The position numbers and the translations under genes are program-made. Shown piece by piece: positions 27,647-34,867 of a DNA stretch of 64,000 nt (position 1 is the first letter of the stretch; every line of letters begins with the position of its first letter). Source of the stretch: Streptomyces poonensis. GTDB lineage: Bacteria > Actinomycetota > Actinomycetes > Streptomycetales > Streptomycetaceae. The notes under the pieces are model-generated. The model ran no database searches. It had not been told where the DNA came from and saw only the letters and a list, made by a program, of their open reading frames with translations. The DNA lies in assembly GCF_014650915.1 (NCBI RefSeq), contig NZ_BMVW01000001.1, forward strand, positions 1,316,093-1,380,092, given 5' to 3'.

Positions 27647-28228
27647 ATGACCGTCCTTGAAGACAGGATCGAGATGGCCGAGAGCGACGACACGAGCGCG
27701 CTGGACGCGCTCTTCGAGCAACTGTCCGTCCCCGAAGGTTTCAAGGTCGAAATCGTCGAGGGGGCCGTCTTCATGGTGCCGCAGCGGAGCACTCACTGGT
27801 TGATCATCCGCAGGATCCTGCATGCCCTGGACGAGTGGTTCGGTCTGAACGCCCTGGTCTTCTCGGATGTACGCATCGACTTTCCGGGGCACCAGAACGG
27901 TCTCTGCCCCGACGTGGCGAAGCTACGCGACGGTGCGGAGCAGGACGCGACCGGGCACTGGTCCCACCAGGACGTCGAGTTCATCGGCGAGGTGATCTCC
28001 AAAGGGACCGCCGCGAACGACTACGGCCCAAAAAGGATCGCCTACGCCACAGCCGGGGTTCCCGTCTACCTCATCGTTGATCCGTACGTCGGCAAGTGCG
28101 TCGTCCACACCCGGCCCAAGAACGGCGACTACGTCACACAGACGCCCGTCGCCTTCGGCGAGGATGTGGACCTGACCACGGCTCCCCTGGGTCTCACCCT
28201 CAAGACCGACGAGTTCCCCCGCGACTGA
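27647..28228 (+). CDS. Uma2-family (DUF820) nuclease-like protein
   Basis: A 193-residue PD-(D/E)XK-fold protein of the Uma2 family. It shows PEGFKVEIVEGAVFMVP, the core DVRIDFPG and CPDVAKL, then FIGEVISKGTAANDYGPKRIAYATAGVPVYLIVDP, which contains the acidic, Lys and Tyr positions of the putative active site. Such genes occur in many copies in streptomycetes; the biological role is unclear and nuclease activity is inferred from fold only. An internal ATG (MAESDDT) is an alternative start. Confidence 0.88.
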   Translation: MTVLEDRIEMAESDDTSALDALFEQLSVPEGFKVEIVEGAVFMVPQRSTHWLIIRRILHALDEWFGLNALVFSDVRIDFPGHQNGLCPDVAKLRDGAEQDATGHWSHQDVEFIGEVISKGTAANDYGPKRIAYATAGVPVYLIVDPYVGKCVVHTRPKNGDYVTQTPVAFGEDVDLTTAPLGLTLKTDEFPRD

Positions 28229-28276
28229 CCGTTCCCCCCTTGCCTGGAGCGCACTCCAACCCGTTGGCTGGTGACC

Positions 28277-29269
28277 ATGAAGTACACACAGCTCGGACGC
28301 ACGGGACTCAAGGTCAGCCGACTGGTGCTGGGCACCATGAACTTCGGTCCGCAGACCGACGAGGCGGACAGCCACGCGATCATGGACGCGGCGCTGGACG
28401 CGGGCATCAACTTCTTCGACACCGCCAATGTCTACGGCTGGGCCGAGAACAAGGGCCGTACGGAGTCGATCATCGGCAACTGGTTCGCCAAGGGCGGTGA
28501 CCGCCGCGACAAGGTCGTGCTGGCGACCAAGGTGTACGGCAACATGGGCGCCGACGGCGAGGCCTGGCCCAACCACGACAAGCTCTCCGCCGTCAATATC
28601 CGGCGTGCGGTCGACGCGAGCCTGAAGCGGCTGCAGACCGACTACATCGACCTCTACCAGTTCCACCACATCGACCGCTCGACTCCCTTCGAGGAGATCT
28701 GGCAGGCGATCGACGTGCTGGTGCAGCAGGGCAAGATCCTCTACGTCGGCTCCAGCAACTTCCCCGGGTACAAGATCGCCCAGGCCAACGAGATCGCCGC
28801 CCGCCGCGGCGGCACCATCGGCCTCGTCAGCGAGCAGTGCCTCTACAACCTCGCCGAGCGCCGCGCCGAGATGGAGGTCATCCCGGCCGCGCAGGAGTAC
28901 GGCCTCGGGGTCATCCCCTGGTCGCCGCTGCACGGCGGGCTGCTGGGCGGTGTGATCAAGAAGCAGGCCGAGGGCGGACGCCGGGCATCCGGGCGGGCGG
29001 CCGACACGCTCGCCGACCCCGCCGCCCGCGCGCAGATCCAGGCGTACGAGGACCTGCTGGAGAAGCACGGCATCGAGCCCGGCGAGGCGGCGCTGGCCTG
29101 GCTGCTCACCCGGCCGGGCGTGACGGGCCCCATCGTGGGGCCGCGCACCGCCGAGCAGCTCCAGTCCGCGATCCGCGCCGTGGAGCTGGAGCTGAGCCAG
29201 GAGGTCCTGGCCTCCCTGGACGAGATCTTCCCGGGGCCGGGGCCGTCTCCGGAGGCGTTCGCCTGGTAA
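28277..29269 (+). CDS. Aldo/keto reductase
   Basis: A 330-residue NADPH-dependent AKR with the (beta/alpha)8 pattern. It has the first strand and loop YTQLGRTGLKVSRLVLGT, catalytic Asp-Tyr region FFDTANVYGWAENKGRTE, catalytic Lys in LATKVYG, His in YQFHHIDRSTP, and the cofactor segment GPIVGPRTAEQL. It is of the YajO/AKR-like type that reduces aldehydes and ketones; substrate unknown. ATG 28277 is used; GTG 28271 would add two residues. A bidirectional hairpin follows the stop. Confidence 0.92.
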   Translation: MKYTQLGRTGLKVSRLVLGTMNFGPQTDEADSHAIMDAALDAGINFFDTANVYGWAENKGRTESIIGNWFAKGGDRRDKVVLATKVYGNMGADGEAWPNHDKLSAVNIRRAVDASLKRLQTDYIDLYQFHHIDRSTPFEEIWQAIDVLVQQGKILYVGSSNFPGYKIAQANEIAARRGGTIGLVSEQCLYNLAERRAEMEVIPAAQEYGLGVIPWSPLHGGLLGGVIKKQAEGGRRASGRAADTLADPAARAQIQAYEDLLEKHGIEPGEAALAWLLTRPGVTGPIVGPRTAEQLQSAIRAVELELSQEVLASLDEIFPGPGPSPEAFAW

Positions 29270-29296
29270 CGGCGGCGCGTACGCGTACGGCGGCGC

Positions 29297-29338
29297 GTGG
29301 CGGCCGCGTTCGGCTCACCTGCCGAGCGCGGCCGCCAC
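29297..29338. terminator. Bidirectional hairpin after the aldo/keto reductase
   Basis: Perfect 12-bp arms GTGGCGGCCGCG and CGCGGCCGCCAC around an 18-base loop, which itself has a CGGC/GCCG inner stem. The right arm lies within the last codons of the 29-residue gene on the minus strand, and the left arm is between the two convergent stops. Confidence 0.75.
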
Positions 29339-29404
29339 GGCGACGACGGCGAACATCAGCACAAGCGCACCGGCCATGATCCGGTTCCGGGTCTTCGGGT
29401 CCAC
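29315..29404 (-). CDS. 29-residue single-pass membrane protein
   Basis: A very short gene: GTG start at 29404, residues DPKTRNRIMAGALV, then a hydrophobic helix LMFAVVAVAAALGR and a TGA stop. The pattern of a short charged head and one membrane helix with correct codon-position bias indicates a real small protein of a type conserved in streptomycetes. It lies ten bases after the ThpR gene on the same strand, so it may be co-transcribed with it. Part of its 3' end is inside a terminator hairpin. Confidence 0.6.
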   Translation of the reverse strand: MDPKTRNRIMAGALVLMFAVVAVAAALGR

Positions 29405-29414
29405 GGAGTCGAGA

Positions 29415-30005
29415 CTAACCGGCCGCCTCGGCGCACCCGCCGCCCGCCCCCAGCTCCCAGCCCGCCACCCTCTCGTACCGGGGCCGCTCGCCCGGTACCC
29501 CCGACTTCGGCAGGTTGCTGCGGACGAGCGCCAGCTCGCCCACCGTCCACGGACGGCCGGCGAAGCCGTCGAGGGCGTCGACGTACGGCCGCACGTCCAG
29601 CGGCTCCCGGCTGCGGGCCAGGGTCAGATGGGCCCGGTACCTGCGGTGCTCCAGCGGCAGGCCCGCCTTCCGCCCGGCCGCCTCCGCGCGCTCGGCCAGC
29701 AGCCGCAGGGTCCTGAGGTCGCCCTCGGCCCCCGCCCACAGCGCGCGCCCGTGGCCGAACTGCCCGCCGCCCCGGACCGCCAGCGGGAACGGCTCGGTGC
29801 GCCGCGCGGCCCGCTCCAGCCGCGCGGACAGGTCCGGTACGGTCCCGTCGTCGACCTCGCCGTAGAAGGCGAGCGTGAAGTGCCAGCCCGCCCGCTCCGT
29901 CCAGCGCAACCGGTCCGCCCCGGGCAGCCGCCGCAGCGCACCGGCGGCGGAGGCGAGCTCGTCGGTCACGTCGGCGGGCGGCAGCACGGCGGCGAACAGT
30001 CTCAT
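29415..30005 (-). CDS. thpR: RNA 2',3'-cyclic phosphodiesterase
   Basis: A 196-residue 2H-phosphoesterase. The two HxT motifs are HFTLAF (near residue 42) and HLTLAR (near 130), and the opening MRLFAAVLPP is standard for ThpR/LigT. The enzyme hydrolyses 2',3'-cyclic phosphates at RNA ends; its exact cell role is unknown. The C-terminal end after RYERVAGWEL is a short Gly/Ala tail. The start ATG 30005 is preceded by GAGAGGG within a 13-bp tandem repeat region. Confidence 0.92.
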   Translation of the reverse strand: MRLFAAVLPPADVTDELASAAGALRRLPGADRLRWTERAGWHFTLAFYGEVDDGTVPDLSARLERAARRTEPFPLAVRGGGQFGHGRALWAGAEGDLRTLRLLAERAEAAGRKAGLPLEHRRYRAHLTLARSREPLDVRPYVDALDGFAGRPWTVGELALVRSNLPKSGVPGERPRYERVAGWELGAGGGCAEAAG

Positions 30006-30017
30006 GCCGTCACCCTC

Positions 30018-30050
30018 TCAGGTGCGTTCCTCAGGTGCGTTCCTCAGGTG
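30018..30050. repeat. 13-bp tandem repeat between MFS and thpR genes
   Basis: CTCAGGTGCGTTC is repeated about two and a half times between the stop of the MFS gene and the start of thpR. Too short and without spacers for a CRISPR; probably replication slippage. Confidence 0.7.
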
Positions 30051-30055
30051 CGGGC

Positions 30056-31501
30056 TCACCTGGTGGCCGTCGCCAGCCGGTCCCCCGCGGCCCTCGGCAC
30101 GAACCGCACCTTCGGATGCCCGTGGTGCCAGCCGACCGACAGCCGCAGACCGCCCGCGCGCGTCAGCACCAGACCGACCACGGCGGCCGCCGCCAGCGAG
30201 ACCAGACCGCCCGCGGCGAGTCCGACCCGGGGGCCGTACGCGTCCGTGACCCAGCCGACGATCGGCGCGCCCACCGGCGTACCGCCGAGGAAGACCATCA
30301 TGTAGAGGGACATGACGCGACCGCGCATCGCGGGGTCCGTGGTCATCTGGATGCTGGTGTTCGCCGTGACGTTGACGGTCATGCCGAACATCCCGATCGG
30401 CGCCATGAGCAGCGCGAACAGCCACAGCGACGGCGACACGGCCGCCGCGACCTCCACGGCGCCGAACGCCAGCGCCGCCCCGATCAGCACCCGCAGCCGG
30501 GATGTGCCGCGCCGGGCCGCCAGCAGCGCGCCGGCCACGGAGCCGACCGCCATCAGCGTGTTGAAGAGGCTGTACTCGCCGGCCCCCGACGCGAAGACGT
30601 CGTCCGCGAAGGCGGTGAGGAACACCGGGAAGTTGAAGCCGAAGGTGCCGATGAACCCCACCAGCACGATCGTCCAGATCAGCTCGGGACGGCCGGCGAC
30701 ATAGCGCAGGCCCTCACGGAGCTGCCCCTTGCCGCGCGGGGCACGCTCGACCACGTGCAGCTCCCGCTTGCGCATCAGGAGCAGGCCGGCGATGGGGGCG
30801 ACGAAGGACAGTCCGTTGAGCAGGAACGCCCACCCCGTGCCCACGCCGGTGATCAGCACACCCGCGACGGCGGGGCCGACCAGGCGGGCCGACTGGAAGT
30901 TCGCCGAGTTCAGGCTGACCGCGTTCTGCAGCTGCTCGGGGCCGACCATCTCGGAGACGAAGGACTGACGGGCCGGGTTGTCCAGCACCGTGGCGAGCCC
31001 GACGGCGAAGGCGGCGACGTACACATGCCACACCTCGACCTGTCCGGAGAGCGTCAGCGCGGCGAGCCCCAGACCGGTGACGGCCATCGCCGACTGCGTG
31101 CCGAGCAGTGTGGGGCGCTTGGGCAGACGGTCGACGAGGACCCCGCCGTACAGACCGAAGAGCAGCATCGGCAGGAACTGGAGCGCGGTGGTGACGCCGA
31201 CGGCGGTGGAGGAGCCGGTGAGGCTGAGCACCAGCCAGTCCTGGGCGATGCGCTGCATCCAGGTGCCGATGTTGGAGACGACCTGCCCGAGGAAGAACAG
31301 CCGGTAGTTGCGTATGCGCAGGGAGCGGAACATCGAGGTGCGGGAGCTCCGGGCGGCTTCGGGCTCGCGGGGCGCGGTGGGCGCCTTCGACCTCGTGTCG
31401 GGGGTGGGCCGCACGTCGTGGGCGGGCTGGGAGTCGTGGGTGGGTTGGGAGTCGTGGGTGGTCGGTGCGGGGGCGGAGTCTGCTCCGGATCCCGTACTCA
31501 A
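30056..31501 (-). CDS. MFS efflux transporter of the DHA3 type
   Basis: A 481-residue major facilitator. A 55-residue hydrophilic N-terminal tail has three repeats of a Thr-His-Asp-Ser-Gln-Pro unit; then come about 11-12 membrane segments. Motif-A-like LYGGVLVDRLPKR follows the second helix. FRSLRIRNYRLFFLGQVVSNIGTWMQ is the usual start of the ENT/DHA3 group, which exports macrolides, siderophores or other drugs. The start is TTG 31501, preceded by AAGGAGG at nine bases; it overlaps the stop of a 41-codon ORF (TTGA). It is downstream of a MarR gene on the same strand and probably controlled by it. Confidence 0.9.
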   Translation of the reverse strand: MSTGSGADSAPAPTTHDSQPTHDSQPAHDVRPTPDTRSKAPTAPREPEAARSSRTSMFRSLRIRNYRLFFLGQVVSNIGTWMQRIAQDWLVLSLTGSSTAVGVTTALQFLPMLLFGLYGGVLVDRLPKRPTLLGTQSAMAVTGLGLAALTLSGQVEVWHVYVAAFAVGLATVLDNPARQSFVSEMVGPEQLQNAVSLNSANFQSARLVGPAVAGVLITGVGTGWAFLLNGLSFVAPIAGLLLMRKRELHVVERAPRGKGQLREGLRYVAGRPELIWTIVLVGFIGTFGFNFPVFLTAFADDVFASGAGEYSLFNTLMAVGSVAGALLAARRGTSRLRVLIGAALAFGAVEVAAAVSPSLWLFALLMAPIGMFGMTVNVTANTSIQMTTDPAMRGRVMSLYMMVFLGGTPVGAPIVGWVTDAYGPRVGLAAGGLVSLAAAAVVGLVLTRAGGLRLSVGWHHGHPKVRFVPRAAGDRLATATR

Positions 31502-31623
31502 AAGGGTTCGCCTCCTTGGCGGTCACGGACGCCGTCGGCCGTCGCGGCGACCACGTCGATCTCGCCGATCTCGCCGATCTCGCCGATCTCGCCGAGCACG
31601 AGAATCTCGTCGGTCACGGACAT
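31498..31623 (-). CDS. 41-residue ORF translationally coupled to the MFS transporter
   Basis: ATG 31623 follows AAGGA and opens a 41-codon frame (SVTDEILVLGEIG and so on) whose TGA overlaps the TTG start of the transporter by the sequence TTGA. The middle is a Glu-Ile-Gly repeat produced by a 9-bp DNA repeat (GATCTCGCC on the plus strand). It may be a leader that sets translation of the pump, or a small peptide in its own right. No homologue recognised; acidic with no membrane segment. Confidence 0.5.
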   Translation of the reverse strand: MSVTDEILVLGEIGEIGEIGEIDVVAATADGVRDRQGGEPF

Positions 31624-31729
31624 CGTCGTCCTTGGTGCAATCCCTTCGGAGGGTCGACCGAGGGGCTCACGGATGCGTGGCACGCGCGGGCGCGGCACGG
31701 GAGTGCGCGGGCGCCGGGCGCATGCCGTG

Positions 31730-31761
31730 CGGCTGCCCGGACGGTGCCGGCCCGGCAGCCG
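31730..31761 (-). terminator. Hairpin after the marR gene
   Basis: Arms CGGCTGCC and GGCAGCCG flank a 16-base GC-rich loop immediately after the MarR stop. Read-through to the MFS gene may be partial, giving a higher level of regulator than pump. Confidence 0.55.
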
Positions 31762-31762
31762 C

Positions 31763-32200
31763 TCACAGGTGCGCGAGCTTCTCCAGGACGGGCGCGGCCT
31801 CGCGGAGCTTGGCCCACTCGTCCTCGTCGAGGCCCTCGACCAGGGAGGCCAGCCACGCGTTGCGCTTGCGGCGACTCTCCTCGAGCATCGCCTCGGCGCG
31901 CTCGGTCTGCGCGACGACCTTCTGGCGTCTGTCCTCGGGGTGCGGCTCCAGGCTGACCAGGCCCTTGCTCTCCAGCAGCGCCACGATGCGGGTCATCGAC
32001 GGCGGCTGGACGTGCTCCTTGCGGGCGAGCTCGCCCGGGGTGGCGGTGCCGCAGCGGGCGAGGGTGCCGAGCACCGACATCTCGGTGGGGCTCAGCGACT
32101 CGTCGACCCGCTGGTGCTTGATCCGGCGGCCGAGGCGCATGACGGCGGACCGGAGGGCGTTCACGGCGGCTTCGTCGTCGCCATGGGTCAGTTCGGACAT
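31763..32200 (-). CDS. MarR-family transcriptional regulator
   Basis: A 145-residue winged-helix protein: LSPTEMSVLGTLARCGTATPGELARKEHVQPPSMTRIVALLESKGLV, then the wing PHPEDRRQKVVAQTE and a C-terminal dimerisation helix. MarR repressors bind phenolic or drug ligands and usually control the neighbouring exporter, here the MFS gene downstream. An 18-bp palindrome overlaps the region just upstream of its ATG, supporting autoregulation. Confidence 0.93.
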   Translation of the reverse strand: MSELTHGDDEAAVNALRSAVMRLGRRIKHQRVDESLSPTEMSVLGTLARCGTATPGELARKEHVQPPSMTRIVALLESKGLVSLEPHPEDRRQKVVAQTERAEAMLEESRRKRNAWLASLVEGLDEDEWAKLREAAPVLEKLAHL

Positions 32201-32207
32201 GTTCTTT

Positions 32208-32225
32208 AGAGTAACTCATTACTCT
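32208..32225. promoter_or_regulatory. Probable MarR operator (AGAGTAA-4-TTACTCT)
   Basis: A perfect palindrome with 7-bp arms AGAGTAA and TTACTCT and CTCA centre, seven bases upstream of the marR start codon. It is AT-rich against a GC-rich background and in the right place to block transcription. Confidence 0.72.
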
Positions 32226-32376
32226 GGCTAAATACCACCGGTGTGGCCGCTGTCCGCCCGTGAATCAGGCCACTCACGCACCACATCGCCGACACCCCAC
32301 CGACACTTCACTCGTACGGGTGAGTCGGTGGCGGAACATGACGCACCGTACCCGGACCCGTTCGACCCTCGTGTGC

Positions 32377-32616
32377 ATGGGGACCAGTGTGCTCAGCCTG
32401 CGAATGGATCGCGACCTGCTCGAACGCCTCCGGCGGCGTGCCGCCGAAAGAGGAATGAGCGTCCAGGACTATGTCGTCCGGACGCTCATTCGGGAGGACT
32501 TCGACGAGCGGTTCCAGGCCGCCGTCGACGAGACGGAGAAGTTCTACGGGAGCCCGGGAGCGGGGGCCGCCCGGCCCCTCGTGAGCCCCGCCGACACCGA
32601 CACGGGCATCAGGTGA
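32377..32616 (+). CDS. Ribbon-helix-helix (Arc/CopG-like) small DNA-binding protein
   Basis: A 79-residue protein. Residues 3-45 match a ribbon-helix-helix fold: beta strand SVLSLRMDRDLL, then helix LERLRRRAAERG and helix SVQDYVVRTLIRED. The C-terminal half is acidic (FDERFQAAVDETEKFYG) followed by a Pro/Ala tail. Such proteins are antitoxins or small repressors; no toxin gene is adjacent. The start ATG 32377 has no visible Shine-Dalgarno site, so leaderless translation is possible; the frame upstream could add 39 residues of basic sequence but looks non-coding. Confidence 0.7.
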   Translation: MGTSVLSLRMDRDLLERLRRRAAERGMSVQDYVVRTLIREDFDERFQAAVDETEKFYGSPGAGAARPLVSPADTDTGIR

Positions 32617-32680
32617 GGCTCGACGCGGGCGATCGGGCGAGCCCTCGTACGGGCGCCCGGGCGAGCCCCCGCACAGGCGG

Positions 32681-34132
32681 TCAGGTCAGCCCCAGCGCCG
32701 GCATCAGGTAGTAGAAGGCGAACACGGCCGACACGACGTACATCGCCACCGGGACCTCTCGTCCGCGGCCGGACGCCAGGCGCAGCACCACGAAGGCGAT
32801 GAAGCCCATGCCGATGCCGTTCGTGATCGAGTAGGTGAACGGCATCATGAACATGGTCACGAACGCCGGGATGGCGATCGTGAAGTCCGACCAGTCGATC
32901 TCCTTGATCGAGCCGGACAGGATCAGGAAGCCGACCGCGACCAGGGCCGGAGTGGCGGCCTGGGACGGAACCATCGTGGCGACGGGCGTCAGGAACAGGG
33001 ACACCGCGAACAGACCGCCGGTGACGATGTTCGCGAAGCCGGTGCGCGCACCCTCACCGACACCGGCCGTGGACTCCACGAAGCAGGTGGTGGCCGAGGA
33101 GGAGCTGGCGCCGCCCGCGGCGACCGCGATGCCGTCGACGATGAGCACCTTGTTGATGCCGGGCATCTGGCCCTGGGCGTCGGTCAGCTTCGCCTCGTCG
33201 CTGACGCCCATGATCGTGCCCATGGCGTCGAAGAAGCAGGACAGCAGGACGGTGAAGACGAAGAGGACACCGGTCAGGATGCCGACCTTGTCGAAACCGC
33301 CGAACAGGCTGACCTGACCGATCAGGCCGAGGTCGGGCACGGCGACGGGGTTGCCGGGCCACTCCGGGGTGGTCAGGCCCCAGGAGGGGATGTCGGCGAC
33401 GGCGTTGATGATCACCGCGAGGGCGGTCATCACGACGATCGAGATCAGGATCGCGCCGGACATCTTGCGGACGAGCAGCGCGAAGGTGAGCAGCACGCCG
33501 AGGACGAAGATCAGGACCGGCCAGCCCAGCAGATGACCGCCGGTGCCCAGCTGGAGCGGGACGGTGGTCTGGGCGGCGTCCGGCATACGGGTGACGAAGC
33601 CGGAGTCGACGAGTCCGACCAGCAGGACGAACAGGCCGATGCCGATGGAGATGGCCTTGCGCAGGCCGAACGGCACGGCGTTCATGACCCGCTCACGCAG
33701 ACCGGTGGCGACCAGCAGCATCACCACGAAACCGGCCAGCACGACCATGCCCATGGCGTCCGGCCAGGACATCCGCGGGGCGAGCTGGAGCGCGACGACC
33801 GAGTTCACACCCAGACCGGCGGCCAGGGCGATCGGGACGTTGCCGATGACGCCCATGAGGAGCGTGGTGAAGGCGGCGGTCAGGGCCGTCGCGGTGACCA
33901 GCTGGCCGTTGTCCAGCTGGTGTCCGTACATGTCCTTCGCGCTGCCCAGAATGATCGGGTTCAGCACGATGATGTACGCCATGGCAAAGAACGTGGCGAA
34001 ACCACCCCGGACCTCCCGGGCCAGCGTGCTGCCCCGTTCGGAGATCTTGAAGTAGCGGTCGAGAGCACCCTGAGCGGGCCGGGGTTCCGGCGACTCGGGC
34101 GTGGTGGCCTTGGCGGGGGCCGAGGTGGGCAT
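32681..34132 (-). CDS. AzgA-type NCS2 purine permease (adenine/guanine/hypoxanthine)
   Basis: A 483-residue permease with about 13 membrane segments. Typical AzgA signatures are GGFATFFAMAYIIVLNPIIL, LAAGLGVNSVVALQL, GLFVLLVGLVDSGFV, FFDAMGTIMGVSDEA and SSSATTCFVESTAGVGEGARTG. It probably takes up hypoxanthine, guanine or adenine with protons. A 30-residue Ala/Pro-rich tail precedes the first helix. The 5' region of about 245 bases holds AT-richer DNA, but I could not see the conserved core of a purine riboswitch. Confidence 0.93.
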   Translation of the reverse strand: MPTSAPAKATTPESPEPRPAQGALDRYFKISERGSTLAREVRGGFATFFAMAYIIVLNPIILGSAKDMYGHQLDNGQLVTATALTAAFTTLLMGVIGNVPIALAAGLGVNSVVALQLAPRMSWPDAMGMVVLAGFVVMLLVATGLRERVMNAVPFGLRKAISIGIGLFVLLVGLVDSGFVTRMPDAAQTTVPLQLGTGGHLLGWPVLIFVLGVLLTFALLVRKMSGAILISIVVMTALAVIINAVADIPSWGLTTPEWPGNPVAVPDLGLIGQVSLFGGFDKVGILTGVLFVFTVLLSCFFDAMGTIMGVSDEAKLTDAQGQMPGINKVLIVDGIAVAAGGASSSSATTCFVESTAGVGEGARTGFANIVTGGLFAVSLFLTPVATMVPSQAATPALVAVGFLILSGSIKEIDWSDFTIAIPAFVTMFMMPFTYSITNGIGMGFIAFVVLRLASGRGREVPVAMYVVSAVFAFYYLMPALGLT

Positions 34133-34379
34133 GCGGAGACCTCATCCCCAACGACTCTCCCCCAGTGCCGTTGGAGTTTTCTACGAAAAGAAGTAGCCAA
34201 ACACAGACCGTTTCAGTATGAACATATGACCCGCGAAGCGCCATCTCCGCGCGTAGAACTGTGGTGGACCTGGCATCGGCCGGACGTCGGCCTCGCATCC
34301 GGTCCGGCATCGGTCCGGCATCGGTCCGCATCCGCCGGTCGGCCGATCACCCGCCCAGGCGCCCTCGTAAGCTGTCCCC

Positions 34380-34682
34380 ATGGCGAAGTGGACACCGAAG
34401 CACGAAGCGCCGGAGCCCCTCGAGGGCCCCGTGGTCGCCACCATCACCGGCGGCACGATCGTGTGGTTCGTCCTCTTTCTGGCACAGCTGCCCTTCTATG
34501 GCTGGTTCGACGACCACGGTCACCTCTGGTGGCTGTGGACCTGCCTCGCCGGCGGTGGGCTGGGCCTGATCGGCATCTGGTACGTGCGCAGGCGGGACGC
34601 GGCGATCAAGCGCGCGGCGGCGACGGCGGACGAGGACCCGGCGGCGGCCTCGGCCCCGGCGGCCACCGAGCAGACACCGTAG
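34380..34682 (+). CDS. DUF2530 membrane protein
   Basis: A 100-residue protein of the DUF2530 family: PLEGPVVATITGGTIVWFVLF, then GWFDDHGHLWWLWTCLAGGGLGLIGIWYVRRRDAA. Two membrane helices with both termini inside; the tail is Ala/Glu-rich. Conserved in streptomycetes, function unknown. ATG 34380. It is divergent from the purine permease. Confidence 0.88.
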   Translation: MAKWTPKHEAPEPLEGPVVATITGGTIVWFVLFLAQLPFYGWFDDHGHLWWLWTCLAGGGLGLIGIWYVRRRDAAIKRAAATADEDPAAASAPAATEQTP

Positions 34683-34867
34683 GGCGTGCCCTGGCCGCAC
34701 AGTCCGCCCGGACGACGGCCGGGGCACCTCGTGCACGCGCCGCGCCCACCGCTCCCCGGCCGACGGCCGCCCCGGCGTACGACCCCGGCATCACGTCCGT
34801 CCTACCCAGGTCGGAACCTCTCCCGCTCGCCAGGTGCGGGCCCGGATTCGCACGTACCGTCGAACGC

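Noticed and set aside
34133..34260. Purine riboswitch upstream of the AzgA-type permease
   Set aside because: The leader is AT-richer than average but I could not identify the conserved loop and junction bases of the class.
33533..34867. 445-residue N-terminal extension of the P-type ATPase frame
   Set aside because: It passes through the purine permease (antisense) and the DUF2530 gene; no signal of real coding and P-type ATPases of this class start near 34868.
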